A stretch of 64,000 nucleotides of DNA from Boswellia sacra. Taxonomy: Eukaryota; Streptophyta; Magnoliopsida; Sapindales; Burseraceae. A program made the position numbers and the translations under genes. Below the pieces are notes generated by a model. The model had not been told where the DNA came from and ran no database searches. It worked only from the letters and a program-made list of their open reading frames with translations. Shown in pieces: positions 36,886 through 48,175 of the stretch. Position 1 is the stretch's first letter; each line of letters begins with the position of its first letter. The stretch covers positions 124,001 through 188,000 of the forward strand of contig SNVD02012237.1 of the NCBI GenBank assembly GCA_013180625.2. Direction: 5' to 3'.

Positions 36886-37308
36886 TGGTGTGTTCTTTTT
36901 TGTTTCATGTGTTTTTGTTTCGAAAATGATTTAGAAAATGAATTTCTATGATTTAGAGAATGTATTTTAAGTAAAGGATATGCGTTTGGAAATGAATTCG
37001 TAAAATGCAAATTTGAAAATGGTTTTAAGAATATGTGTTTGGAAATGAATTCTTGAGCTGAAATTTTGAAAACAAAAACAAAATATGTGTTTGGAAATGA
37101 ATTATTGATATAAAATGGAGAGAGAATGAGAAAATAAAAGATGAAAACAGAGAGAGAAGAGTTAGGAAGGAATGAATTTGAACTTCGAAAATATTAAAAA
37201 TAATGTTTTGTGAAAACGTATTACAAAAATAGAAAAGAACACGTTTTGTAAGAATTCTGTACTCCGAAAATGGAAAACAGTTTTTAGAAAACAAGAAAGA
37301 ACAAAGCC
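36886..37308. mobile_element. MITE-like insertion, possibly PIF/Harbinger type
   Basis: Unit B lacks these 423 bases: it reads ctcttta then gttcttg (about 55350-55365). The insert starts tggtgtgttcttttttgttt and its other end, read in reverse, is cggctttgttctttcttgtt, an imperfect terminal inverted repeat. The flanks are tta (left) and gta (right), consistent with a decayed 3-base TTA duplication. There is no coding capacity; the minus frame at 37025-37294 is a by-product. Confidence 0.6.
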
Positions 37309-37979
37309 GTAGTTCTTGTTATATCCCTTGCAATTTTCTTTTTTCTTTTCTTCTCAAAGAAATAAATAACCAAACACATTGTCTGTCATTTCTTATTAAA
37401 AAAATCAAAATTCATAATCAAATAAATTATACTATTAAAGTCAAACCAATCATGTGTCTTTAATTCTCTGTTTAACTCTTGTTTTATCCGTTTGCAGTTT
37501 TCTAGTTTTGTTCCCATCTTTTGCTGAAAATAAAGAAATTTGTACAGCTCGATCTTATATCAATTAAATCAAATGGGCTGGCCCAAAAGTGGAAGTCTTT
37601 ACAGTAAGGTTTTGGAGCCGATTGACCTGCACGTCTCCCAACATAATAGAAAGGAAAATCAGCGGAAATATCCTTATTTTAGGGCCTCTTTAAAAAATAA
37701 TCACCTCTCAATTTTGTGCATGCCATTGCCCTCTAGGTTGAAAAAAGAGTGAAATGCCCTTCTTCTCCGTTACAACTTCTAACCCTTCAACTTACATATT
37801 ACTTCCTCTCCATTTTAGATTCCTCATATTTAAAAAAAAAATTTTAATTCCTTTTGACATTTATTTGTTTAAAAGCACTTAGAATGAGCTGAATAATGCA
37901 TTTTTATGTTTGAATGTTATATTTTTCACTAAAATCGTGTTGGAGATGGAAAAATGATGGTTGAAAATCGTTTTAAAAA

Positions 37980-38175
37980 AAGTGTCTAGCATCAGATAGT
38001 GTTTGACAAATTTTGTCAAAAAGTGTCTGATGTCTGAAAACATTCGACAGACATCTATCAAATAGTGTTTGACTTCCAACAGTGTCTGACGGATGTCTAT
38101 CGGATAGTGTTCGATAGTCCGACAATATCTAATAGAGGTCTATCATATAGTATCCGACGTCCGACAGTGTCCAAT
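37980..38175. repeat. Degenerate tandem repeat built on 'gtgtctgacg..tctatc'
   Basis: Seven or so units of 'agtgt(c/t)tga(c/t)' alternating with 'gatgtctatc(g/a)(g/a)atagtg' follow one another with many changes. The same array occurs at about 56028-56225 in unit B. Confidence 0.7.
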
Positions 38176-38973
38176 AAAAATTTGATGTCAATTGTCATCT
38201 TCGATCATTAGCCGATTCCACTATTTCCACCCTGTTTCAAGCTTCTAAACTCAACATGATTTCACTTTTCAATCAAAATACAAGGTAGAATGCAATCAAT
38301 CTTACATTATGGTTGATACCCAAATTCTATCCAAAGCAAATGACTTCTCCTTCTCCTTCCTTTCCAAGTCCGATTCAACAATTAATGAATGGATTTTTTT
38401 TTTGTTGATTTCAGAAAACAAAAGAAAGCTTGATTTTTGTTCAAACAAATTAAAGTTCATGTTGGTTGAAAAGATTGGTGGTTGAGACTTGAGAGAGGTT
38501 GAGCCATTGGGATAAGGAAAGAAGAAAGAATGAAAAGGGCACTTTGGTATTTTTTTTGGCCTGGAAGGTCATGACATGTAAAAAATTGAGGAGAGGGTTA
38601 TTTTTCAAAAGGCCCCTAAATAAGAGTATTTCTATTAATGTCCCTAATTGAAACTGCTATGATGATTTCATAGGCAAAAGATCATATAGACCCACAATTT
38701 TAGAAAATTATCAAGAATAGCCCCCATTTGGGGGCCTCTTTTATTTTTAACCTCTCCCAGCAAAATTTTTCATGGGACTAGCCACCAAATCATAAAATTA
38801 CATAAGTGCCCTCATTCATTAATTGAAATTATTGAAATGCCCTGGATGCATATACGTCTGCAATTCCAAAATTGAAAACCCAGGACCTCTTCCCTTCCCT
38901 CCCATATTTAAGGCATTACGCAATAACCGGTTGTGTTGCAGTCACTTGTGCTCACGCCAGCTCATAGAGAGAG

Positions 38974-39020
38974 AAAGCTCCTCTACAGAGAGAGAGAGAG
39001 AGAGATAGATAGAGAAAGCG
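38974..39020. repeat. GA microsatellite
   Basis: A run of gagaga with gatagata interruptions at the right edge of the duplicated unit. Its counterpart in unit B is at about 57035-57062. Confidence 0.85.
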
Positions 39021-39049
39021 CCAGTAGAGATAGAGGCAAATGATGAATT

Positions 39050-39143
39050 GAAACAGATTAAGGAATCAATCCTAGCTGGAACAGCAGTTCATGCGGATTA
39101 TGCAGTAGTCCAGGGACAATTATTCTATAAAGGTAGGCTGGTG
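39050..39143 (+). pseudogene. Gypsy integrase-region fragment
   Basis: The translation ESILAGTAVHADYAVVQGQL followed by FYKGRLV matches the region just before the zinc-binding start of gypsy integrases. It is cut by the hAT-type element at 39144. Only about 30 codons survive. Confidence 0.55.
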
Positions 39144-39520
39144 TAGGGATGGCAAAACAACCCAGCTGGGGCCAGGGACCTGGAAAATCCAGTCATCCGG
39201 GGCCGGGGAATTACCCGAAAAACCGGGGTAATTGGCCGAGGCTGGGGTAAGAATTTTCTGCCCGGCCGGGGCCGGGGCCGGGGTGAAGGTGCTGGGGCAG
39301 GGGACCCAGGATTGAACCCGGGGTATACAATTAAAATTAAAATCTGTATCAATTTAATCCACTAATTTTCAATTCTTATATATAACCCCTTAAGCCCATA
39401 AGCCATTTGACTAAAATAACTTTAAAAAGTCCAACAACTTCAACCAAAGCCTAAGCCCAGCCCCAGCCCATCTTTTAAAAAAGAAAAATTAAATAAGTTT
39501 CATAAGGGAATGCAACAAAC

Positions 39521-39584
39521 CGGATTTGAACCCATTCCCTCAACAAACAGCACTAAGGCAGGCGACCGCTGGGATACAGCTGCC
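39521..39584 (-). ncRNA. tRNA-like (SINE-type) pol III module 1 inside the hAT element
   Basis: On the minus strand an A-box-like tgtatcccagcgg (39578-39566) is followed about 33 bases later by a B-box-like ggttcaaatcc (39532-39522). This is the internal-promoter layout of tRNA genes and tRNA-derived SINEs. A full tRNA fold could not be drawn. Confidence 0.5.
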
Positions 39585-39656
39585 TTTGCAATTAAGAAAG
39601 CAATATATCTTTATTATTCTTAAAAAAGATAAATAAGTCCTCAAGATTTACATTAT

Positions 39657-39720
39657 AAGGATTCGAACCCGAGTCCCTACCATAAGCCATAAAGCAGTGG
39701 ACCGCTGGGCTACAACTCGC
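39657..39720 (-). ncRNA. tRNA-like (SINE-type) pol III module 2 inside the hAT element
   Basis: Minus strand: A-box-like tgtagcccagcggt (39714-39702), then 32 bases, then a perfect B box ggttcgaatcc (39669-39659). It parallels module 1 in sequence and spacing, so the two are probably copies. No cloverleaf could be completed, so it is not a tRNA gene. Confidence 0.55.
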
Positions 39721-40390
39721 TTTCTTGCAAAAAGTGCGTGCAATACATATATAACCAAAACTGAAAAGAATCAAAATTTCAAAAAAATTATACAACCCGG
39801 GTTTTAATCCCGGGTTATTGACAAACCCGGCTCCGCCCCGGGGTACCCCGGCCCCGGAAAAAATTCCGGAGAATTTTTCGAGATCAGGGCTTGCAATTGA
39901 AGGCCAGGGTCGGGGCCGGGGACCGTCGACCCCGACCCCGGCCCTGACCCCGGGTTTTGCCATCCCTAGGCTGGTGCTAGCTAGTAAACCTTTGATTGGA
40001 AAATTTTGATGTGATGTTTGAAAAGCACCACCATTGGTCTTACAAACATTGGAATATCTGTCTTTTATATGTCAGATTAACATTATTATTCTTAAAGTTG
40101 TAACATAAGGATGGATCTACGCTACTCATTTATACAAAATCTACATATACTTTTCAGTTCCTTTATGATCAATAGTTATCTTATAGTGTCGGGGTTCTCT
40201 CAACATTTTTATTTCTTGACAGATATTAAAAAAAAAAAAAGAAAAATTATATTCCTTACCAATAACGACTTTATAGCACACCTTTTTTATCACTCTCTTT
40301 ACCAGGATATGACATTTTTCTTTTCCGTTTCCACGGCTTTTTCAACATTAAAGTTAAGATTCAATGCACAATTCAGTCAAAAAGGGCAAC

Positions 40391-40535
40391 ATATGCATTG
40401 CATAATACTAGAGATACTTTCCACGTTATTAGATGTTACTTCAATGGTTTCGGATTAAACTGTGCCACTGCCCACTGCCTCAAAACAAACTCCAGCAGTG
40501 TTGTTAGTAACGGACAAGGCTCTTGAAAGCAACTA
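40391..40535 (+). pseudogene. Decayed last kinase exon of an S-RLK (unit B)
   Basis: Same scrap as at 23580-23716. Here the Glu codon after MVSD has become TAA (40456-40458), so this copy is further decayed. Confidence 0.7.
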
Positions 40536-41358
40536 AGAAAGACAACTTTGTATTGCGAGGTCTCAAAATGGAAATACTTGGATGAGTCTAACATACCACA
40601 CGTTAGGTTACCTATAAGAGAAGCACGAGCACCTCATAAGATATTTGTGAGTGTTGAAACGATGAAAAATAATACAGGTTGTGCAGTCCTGAAATGCGTT
40701 TTTTGCTTTTGTATATTTGTAATTTTAGGAAGATTATTTAAGTAAAATGCTAATTTGATATTTGTATTCTTGTTATATTATATATTTGTAATTTAATAAT
40801 GAATTTCTTACTTCCATATAAATGGAGGCAAGTGATGTTGAACTATACAAAAATTATCCCTTGAGTTTTAGTAACGTGTGAATATTGTTTTATATGAATA
40901 CAAAAAGTATAAATGCATATACTTTTGTGCATCTCCTATATCAACTTTATCATAATTAATATGTGGTTATAATATCCGTTTTTTAGGTTTCAATTTTCGA
41001 TTCTAGTTTGTTCTTTTGTCTCACTTTTATCTGTCCACTTCCTCAACGACATTCTTGTGCATTTCCTGTATCAATGTGTGATGGAACTGAACGCCGCCCC
41101 CGAGTCTTGTCCACTATAAACATCCTGAAATTTCCAAGCATATATCTGGGGTACTCAAAACGAAAAAGCAACTAAGATAGCCACTGTAACGCAAGACAAG
41201 AAACGGGTCACACAAAGCTAATCAATCGTTCTTTTCACGGTCATTTTTAATGATGGAACCACACATCACATGAAAATCAACAGGAATACGTGCCAGACAG
41301 AGGCAATAAAGGGGCATAAAATTAATTGAACTTGTCAAGATACATTTGAGGCGTTTTG

Positions 41359-41510
41359 GGCAAAAACTACGGTGCAGCGGAAGTATCCGTGCGCTGCACC
41401 TTTTTCCAATTTTTATGGGGTCTTCAAAGTTGTGTGTTACAACTTTTGCACCTCCGTTCCCCAAAAAGCAGCGGCTGTATGGGTACAGCCGCTGCACTGT
41501 AGTAAGACCC
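41359..41510. mobile_element. Mutator-type MITE, 152 bp, 9-base target duplication
   Basis: The 9 bases ggcgttttg occur at 41350-41358 and 41511-41519. Units A (about 24653) and C (about 61638) have a single cgcgttttg-type site with no insert. The ends share ACTAC(G/A)GTGCAGCGG in inverted orientation (positions 8-22 from each end), and the first bases are looser. There is also an inner inverted structure (gcagcggctgta..tacagccgctgc, 41469-41495). No coding capacity. Confidence 0.88.
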
Positions 41511-41659
41511 GGCGTTTTGAGTGTGTGGAGCAGGTGTTGCCGGAGTAGATGTGAAGCCAAACAAGGGAGGATTAGGTGATAAGTCAGTTGTGAGCCCACA
41601 TAGCTTTTTGCTATCATTTGTCACACTCAATGTACATTATAATAATGGAGATCCTGGAG

Positions 41660-42339
41660 ATCCTATGTTTATATATATGGGGCTTAACAAGAAAAGATTT
41701 GGACTAAAAGTTTTAATTTGGCAGTGATTTTTTTTTAATCCTAAATCGGAATACATCTAAATGAAATTATAATATAAATAAATTTGAATATAAAAATATA
41801 AATAATATTTTTTTAATATTTAAATTAAAATACATGAAAACTAATAATTATATATATATATATATATCTTTATTTATATATATTATTTTTTTAAAAGAAT
41901 TTGATATAACAATAAACTAAATGATTAGAGAATAATTTTAAAAACATATAGTAAATTATAATATAAAATTAGAATTAAATGATGATATTTCTAAATTAAA
42001 ATATTAGACTATTTACAAATGAATCATAAATTAATTTTATAAAGATATTTAAGAAAATTAGAGGGGTAATAAATGATTTAGATATTTACATTAAAATAAA
42101 AATTTTTAATTTTTTCATTCAGATAAAAATGTCTTAGATCAAGTCTTAAGTACAAAAAAAAAAATTATAAAAGGATCTCAAATCTGAAAATAGTTAAATT
42201 CATATTTCAAACTAAAAAACAGTAAGTCCCTTACAATATTTCAATAATTAATTTAAACAGACATATTTCCATGAAAAGTACTTGTGTACGTGAATATTAG
42301 GGGAAAAAATCAATTAATCTTAACTCCTCATTGTTTTAT
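41660..42339. other. AT-rich spacer upstream of gene B
   Basis: Counterpart of 24780-25559, with a (TA)n run near 41851-41868 and one internal deletion relative to A. Nothing coding. Confidence 0.6.
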
Positions 42340-42608
42340 TTCAACTTCTACAAATAAATTAACCGATTGGATAATTACTAAAGATCAAGATGAACCAGTA
42401 CAGTAATGTGAAAATTGAGGTCCCTACCTTTAGGAGCTAGCTAGCTGAAAACATTATTGATAAGAAATGGTCTACACGAGATTCCAAGCAAAAATTATGC
42501 CGCGTGTTGAGATAACCCAATACTCCCAAAATCTATAGTAATTGACAAACTTTAATTGATCATCATCATCAAACAAACAAGAAAACAGCGCATGCACAGC
42601 TACTATCA
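42340..42608 (+). promoter_or_regulatory. Conserved proximal promoter and leader of gene B
   Basis: Nearly identical to the block before genes A and C, including gagctagctagctga and the gatcatcatcatcaaac leader. Its conservation suggests gene B may still be transcribed. Confidence 0.55.
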
Positions 42609-44263
42609 ATGGCTAGCGAAAGCAGAAATCGAATCTTCTTGAGCTTTACTTTCTTCATACTCTTGATGGGGTGGCCATCTTATTCCAGGACGTTGGACAA
42701 ACTATTACAAGGTCAAGAGCTCAAAGATGGGGATGAGCTGGTCTCAGCTTTAGGGACCTTCAGGTTAGGATTCTTCAGCACTCTCGCATCGACGAATCGT
42801 TACGTAGGAATCTGGTACTTTTGGCCTACATATTCTCAAGATGCTCACTACCACTTGGCTGATGGTTACTACCAAAAGGAAAAGCCTGTGTGGGTTGCCA
42901 ACCGGGACATCCCAATCTCAAATAAATCAGGAAAGCTTATGATAAATAGCGATGGCAATTTGATGATCGTACGTGATGGTGGAGAACCAATTCCATTAAG
43001 TTCATCAGTCCAGAAAGGGAGAAATACAGTGGCTACTTTACTGCAATCTGGCAATCTTGTCCTACAAGAAATGAATTCAAAGCGGATTCTATGGCAAAGC
43101 TTTGATCGTCCGACTGATACACTTCTTCCGGGGATGAAACTAGGAATCAAGTTGCGAACGGGGAAGGAATGGTTTATCCAATCGTGGACTGATATTGACT
43201 CTCCTGCAAAAGGCGAATTTACTCTTCGCGTGGACCCAAGGGACAGAAAGAGTCTGATCAGCTACAAGCAAGAGGAAGAGTACTGGAATAGTGGGCTCTG
43301 GCTAAATGATAAGCAAAAGTTCAACTGCTCTGCAGATTCATGGGCTTTTAACCGGCATTACAACTTTAGCTACACTTCAAATAAACAAAAAAAGTACTTC
43401 AACTATTCTGTAAGCGGAGATTCATTTCCAATATTGAGAATCAATTCGGATGGAGCAGTCACGTACGGCAAAGGACTGTTTATTTCTTGTACGAAGTATG
43501 GAGGATGTTGGGAAGTTCATAATCAGGTGCAAGCAGCTCTCTGTGGGAGTCGTTCACCTGACGAATTCTCTGAACATTGGCTCGCCAGACGAGGATTCAT
43601 GTCAGCGGAAGGATTCCAATTCAACCAAAGTGACAACATGAACTATTCTGATTGTCAAGCCCAATGCATCAAGAATTGTTCTTGTGTTGCGTTTGCTCCA
43701 ACCGAAAGTAACTTTACTGGCTGCGAGATTTGGAGCAGTGGAACAAATTATATAGAGAAGTTTGAACCAAATGCACGTTTCTTATTCCTTCTTGATGAAG
43801 TGTTTGATCCAGGTTAGTCTGCTTCACTAATGAAGTAAATTTTATAGTTCAATTTATATTAGACAAATTAACTGTCAATTGATCACCTATCTCGCGCGTT
43901 TGCATTAATTAATTCATGTAGAAATTGAGCCAAAAGAAACTCAGAATATCTGCATATGTGGTCGAAGCGTTTTGTTTTTTGCAAAATTCATAATGCATCC
44001 AAATTTGTTCACAATGTTCTGCTTGCAAATTAGACATGTAAAATTATTTTTAAAAAAAATCCTTTTGAGATGTGTCAGTTATTGAAGAATTTTTGGAATC
44101 AGACCCCACAAGCTAACCTCTCATGGGAGTTGACTAATTTGTTTATGAACTCCAAGAGATTTCTTTAGCCATCCAATGAGTGAGTTATCATTTAGTCACT
44201 CAAATGATTGTAAAGCGGAAATCTACAAGAATTTGACTCTTGACTATGGAATTGTTTTAGAAG

Positions 44264-44274
44264 ATTTATTTATT

Positions 44275-44331
<57 letters not shown>

Positions 44332-44332
44332 G
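44264..44332. repeat. (TTTA)n(TTA)n microsatellite
   Basis: A few ttta units then about 16 tta units in intron 1 of gene B. The homologous site in gene A (about 27477-27495) has only about five units. Confidence 0.95.
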
Positions 44333-44449
44333 AGGCAGAAATGGGACATTATTCGATCGCCTAGATTATTGTTTATGACAAAATAATTGAATTTTTGTTT
44401 TTAATTATCTTTGCAGTACAGCAGAAGAAAGATGGGATGCCATGGCTAG

Positions 44450-44915
44450 TGTTGATGCACGGTTTCCGGACGGCCGGGAAGCGGGTCGGAGCTCGGGTCG
44501 TACGTCGGGTCCAGTCCTGCGAGCAAAGAAAAACAGTCAGGGGTGCCGGCGGTGGTGCCGGCGAAGACCCTCCGACGTTCAAGTCAGTTTCCGGCACTCC
44601 GGAATTTTATGGGAGAATTTCCTAGAGAGAGAAGCTCTCAAAAGTGAAGGAAATCTAGAGAGAGAATAAGTTCAGAAAAGTGTGCATACCTTGAGTGATA
44701 ATCCGGAGGGTTTATATAGGAGTCAGGATGGGCCATTGTGAGACCCAGATAACGGGCCCAGATAATGGGCTACAGTAATGGGCTTACTGTATTAGAAATA
44801 ATTGAGCCAGGATGGGTCATTGTGGGATCCAGATAACAGGCCCAGATAATGGGCTACAGTAATGGGCTTACTGTATTAGAAATAATTGAGGCCCAATATT
44901 GTTATGGCCATAACA
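44450..44915 (-). repeat. LTR of the Tat-like element (466 bp, 3' LTR in element orientation)
   Basis: Starts tgttgatgcacgg and ends ggccataaca in plus orientation. It contains a tandemly repeated 'ggcccagataatgggctaca' segment. About 80 bases around 44645-44725 are absent from the partner LTR. Confidence 0.9.
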
Positions 44916-45058
44916 GTAGTCCCCCCAGGCCCAAGTTGACCAATGGGTCAGCGTAGGGACTATTTCTGGGCTATAGATTAAATGCGCTAGAAGGCCGGCC
45001 CAAGGAGGTGATTTATTACCCATGCATGCTTAGTGTGGCTTAAACCCTAAATTGGTGC

Positions 45059-45564
45059 TCTATATAAGACACAAGTGTTTAGGGAGTAGGGTTTACTCAA
45101 AAATAGGAGAGAGCACCCGGGCGGCAAGTAGTGCAAGTGATCCCAGTAAACATGACTCTTCAATCTGAGCCAGAAGTTTTCAACCGTCACAAGTAAGTAC
45201 TTTTTTTTTTTTACCTCTTCCCTCTTTCAGTAGACTTGGTTTGATGACTAACGACCCCTCTTTGACTGTGCAGATGACTAGAGTAAAAACCACTGTGAAA
45301 GTGCTACGGGGGGAATCGAGTCATCAAACCCAGTCTTCCAGGGACAAGAATCCGGTGACCAACCGTAAAGAAGTTAATGAGTTTTATCAAAACTTCTTCG
45401 GTCAGGATCTTGAACTAGTACATAATTCTGTTAACCACAAGGTGGTGGATACTGAAGGGGAAAGTGACTGGTCGTCCTCTGCTACCTCAGATAGTGAACC
45501 GGAGGTTGTAAAGTGGTGGGAGGCCGACTGTTACACCCTTGATTTTCGCACATGGCTGGCATAG
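45059..45564 (+). CDS. Antisense ORF (aORF) of the Tat-like element, truncated
   Basis: It lies on the opposite strand to gag, between pol and the 3' LTR, which is where Tat-lineage elements such as Grande and Retand are known to carry an antisense ORF. A TATA box (ctatataag, 45059-45067) precedes it. A leader with a gtaagtac donor at 45193 and a ctgtgcag acceptor ending at 45273 would place an 81-base intron before the ATG at 45274. The reading starts MTRVKTTVKVLRGESS and is rich in Ser, Asp and Glu near its end. It is cut at 45529 by the LTR of the nested element and stops at 45564. Its function is not known. The intron is predicted from borders only. Confidence 0.55.
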
Positions 45565-46978
45565 CATGCCTTGCGCTATGCCATGGCTTGGAGGGGGCTG
45601 CAAGGGTGCATGCCCACGAGAAGCACATGGGTGAGTGCTAAAGCAAGGTGTGGAGACGTTGCATGGCGTGATAGAGGCATTGATGCGCGAGGGGAAGTGC
45701 AAGGCAATGTGAATGCTGACACAGGGGGATGTGTAGCGCAACGAAATAATATGCATGTATGGGTAGCGAGCGTAGAATGGCACGCACATGAGATGGGCGT
45801 AGCATAGTGAGATAACTTGCACGTACGGGTTACGGGCATGATGTGTGGCGCGCGCATAGAGATGCGCGGGGCACAGTGGTATAACATGCACGCACGGGTT
45901 GTGGGCATGATGTGTGGAGCGCACAAGGGAGTTGGGCGCGACACAACAATGCTACGCGCACGTTGGGGGCAACGTAGCGTATGGACACTAGCACATGCAC
46001 GCATGCGGGCTGGGACGCTTGCGGGGTAGCAAGCATGCGCACGGGTAGCGCACCACAAAGTGGCGACATGGCGCATGGCATCAGACGACATGGCGCACAG
46101 CAGCGGTTCATGGTGCATATGGACGTGTTAGTGGGCTTAAAACATGGCACATATCCAGGAGGATTGTGGTTCCTAAAAATAAGGAAGTAGTGGGGTGAAA
46201 ATTATTTCCTAAGGTGTAGGAAATGTAACTTCCCCACTAACTTAGTGGTTGAGAGGGCTCAACCATGTCCTTGAGAATAGGAATGGTAGTAGGAAGTTAA
46301 TTCCCATATTCCATGCCATGATCCCACTCATGGGTAGTTATGCTCATGAGGGAAGTAGGAAGTTACTCGGGTCGTTACTTCCGGAGTGGGAAGTTACTCG
46401 AGGTGGTTACTTCCATGCCATGATCTTCAATCATGGGTGGTTATACCCATGAGAGGAAGTGGGGAGTTACAGGTAGTTAACTCCCATGATCTCCACTTAT
46501 GAGGGAGTGGAGGATTATGTGGCAGCGTAGGAGCGCGCCACCTAGCCTAGTAGTTGGGGATATCAACTACATGGAACCTAGCAGTCAGGGTTGTTGGTTG
46601 GCTATATATATGTACCAAGATGGTGGGCTGGAAATAGGTAGACACTCCAGAGGGAGGTCTCCAGGTAGAACTCTACAGGGGTAGAGAGTGACACAAGGGG
46701 AAAACACTTAGCGAACAGAGTAGCTAGTGTAAGTGTCATTGTGAGTGTCTCCAGCACATAATCTTGGGGCGGATTGTATTCTTTTCTTTGAGGCAATAAA
46801 AAGAAAAGTTGGAAGTCGGTGCCTCCGTAAATCCTTTTGTGTGCGTCCTCGAAAAATTGTGAGTCGAGTTACGCATGCCTCGGTGAGAACCTCCAAAGCG
46901 GTTTATCGAGTAGCTAGCTAAGTGGGGGCTTAGTGCTATCGCAGGGCAATCTGCATATCAGAAAAAAGTCCTGTGACA
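45529..46978 (+). repeat. 5' LTR of the nested gypsy element
   Basis: Starts tgttacaccc and ends cctgtgaca, about 1450 bases, immediately before the primer-binding site. A GC-rich left half (45570-46100) has many 'gcacgc'/'ggcatgatgtgtgg' repeats. A TATA-like ggctatatatatg lies near 46600. The many overlapping open frames here on both strands are composition effects. Confidence 0.75.
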
Positions 46979-46980
46979 AG

Positions 46981-46992
46981 TGGTATCAGAGT
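46981..46992 (+). other. Primer-binding site (initiator Met tRNA)
   Basis: tggtatcagagt directly follows the LTR end after two bases and matches the usual initiator-Met tRNA site at 11 of 12 bases. Confidence 0.8.
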
Positions 46993-47150
46993 CCGGTTGT
47001 GGCAAGGAGAGCCAAGGTTGGCTAGGAGGGCCAAGTTGGCGAAGAGGTCCAGTTTGGCTACGAGGGCCAAAGTGGCATTCGAGCGGGGGTTTAAGGTATC
47101 TTGCGTAACTTGTTTCTACCTACTCACATTCTGGTTATCTTTTGAGCATA

Positions 47151-48175
47151 ATGTCTGGGGAGACGCTCAAAGATAGATTGGCACAATTAGAGGCGTTGGT
47201 TGGCATACCATAAGCTCAACAGGAGGGGAGCTTGATGGAGCAATCGGAGATGCATGAGGCTGAGATTGCAACTTTGCACAGATCATTGGTGGAGTTCATG
47301 CGTGAGGTGAACGAGAAATTTGATGCTATTTCGAAGGACATCATTGCCTTGACTGATACGCTTAAGTAAAAGCCTCATAGAGATGAAGGATGAACTTAAA
47401 GTGATCAAGCAAGCAATGAGTACTGCATCTGGGGCAGTAGGGGCTGTCCATTCGGGAATCAAGGTGCCGGAGCCGAAACCATTTGGCGGAATGAGGGATG
47501 CCAAAGAGCTAAAGAATTTCTTGTGGGATATGGAGCAGTACTTCAAAGCTGCTAGAGTGGCCGAGACCGAGAAAGTAACCATCGCTAGCATGTATTTGGT
47601 GGGTGATGCGACGCTTTGGTGGCGCACTTGTATCCAAGAAGATGCCAATGCAGTGAGACCAGCCATTGAGACGTGGGAAACACTCAAACGGGAATTGAAG
47701 GGTCAATTCCTACCTTGCAATGCGGGGTGGCTTGCAGGGGAGAGCCTTAAGAAACTCAAGCACACGGGTTCTGTGCGGGAGTACGTAAAGGAATTCAGCT
47801 CCTTGATGTTGGACATCAAGAATATGTCGGATGAAGATAAGCTTTTCAACTTTGTGTCGGGATTGCAGCCTTAGGCACAAACAGAGTTGCGTAGGCAAAG
47901 GGGTAATGGATTTACCCACTACAATTGTTGTTGCGGATGGTTTGGTTGACTTCTGTTTTGAGGCATTTTCCATGCATGAGAGGAAGAAGCCCAAGGGAAG
48001 GAAGAAGGCTGGAGTTTCCAAGGGGGTGACCATGGAAGCTGAGTCTAGCAAGACCAAACAAGGATATTTGCAGCAGGGCAAAAGTAAGCTTACGGGGTGC
48101 TTCATTTGTGACGGATCTCATAGGGCAAGGGACTGTCCAAGACGGGGTGAATTTGACAGTGGTTCCATTGAGTGA
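47151..48175 (+). pseudogene. Gag of the nested gypsy element (broken)
   Basis: A start at 47151 (MSGETLKDRLAQLEALVG) meets a stop near 47207. The main frame at 47383-47874 is a textbook gag core: VPEPKPFGGMRDAKELKNFL, then WDMEQYFKAARV, LWWRT, and GSVREYVKEFSSLMLDI. After a stop following FVSGLQP, another frame continues to a CCHC knuckle CFICDGSHRARDC (48098-48139). The protein would form the particle shell. At least two stops and two frameshifts make it non-functional. Confidence 0.88.

Larger units (their letters stand above)
23436..39060 (+). repeat. Segmental duplication unit A
   Basis: The left part (23436-32530) and right part (35220-39035) match unit B block for block. Unit C matches the left part up to the window edge. 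The unit holds a kinase exon scrap, gene A, an inverted S-RLK fragment and a long 3' tail. Differences unique to A are a LINE (32540-35160), a MITE (36886-37308) and loss of about 290 bases near 23535 that are present in B and C. Confidence 0.85.
37309..39060. other. Unit A distal tail
   Basis: Non-coding as far as can be seen. Matches 55355-57080 in unit B. Contains a degenerate tandem repeat at about 37980-38175 and a GA microsatellite at about 38970-39020. Confidence 0.55.
39144..39968. mobile_element. Non-autonomous hAT-type element, 825 bp
   Basis: It starts tagggatggcaaaac and ends gttttgccatcccta, an exact 15-base terminal inverted repeat. It is flanked by the same 8 bases, ggctggtg (39136-39143 and 39969-39976). 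TIR and duplication length together point to the hAT superfamily. The subterminal arms are strikingly GC-rich (ggccggggccgggg near 39265 and its complement near 39930). There is no transposase. Two tRNA-like promoter modules lie inside. Confidence 0.88.

Noticed and set aside
37025..37294. 89-codon Phe/Ser-rich minus-strand frame
   Set aside because: Low-complexity frame inside the MITE-like insertion, absent from unit B.
39521..39720. True tRNA genes on the minus strand
   Set aside because: A and B boxes are present, but the arms do not complete a cloverleaf and both copies lie inside a transposon. Kept only as tRNA-like modules.
45487..46190. Several overlapping open frames of 60-180 codons on both strands
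   Set aside because: They lie in the GC-rich half of the nested gypsy LTR, overlap each other in all frames and have low-complexity Cys/His/Ala composition.
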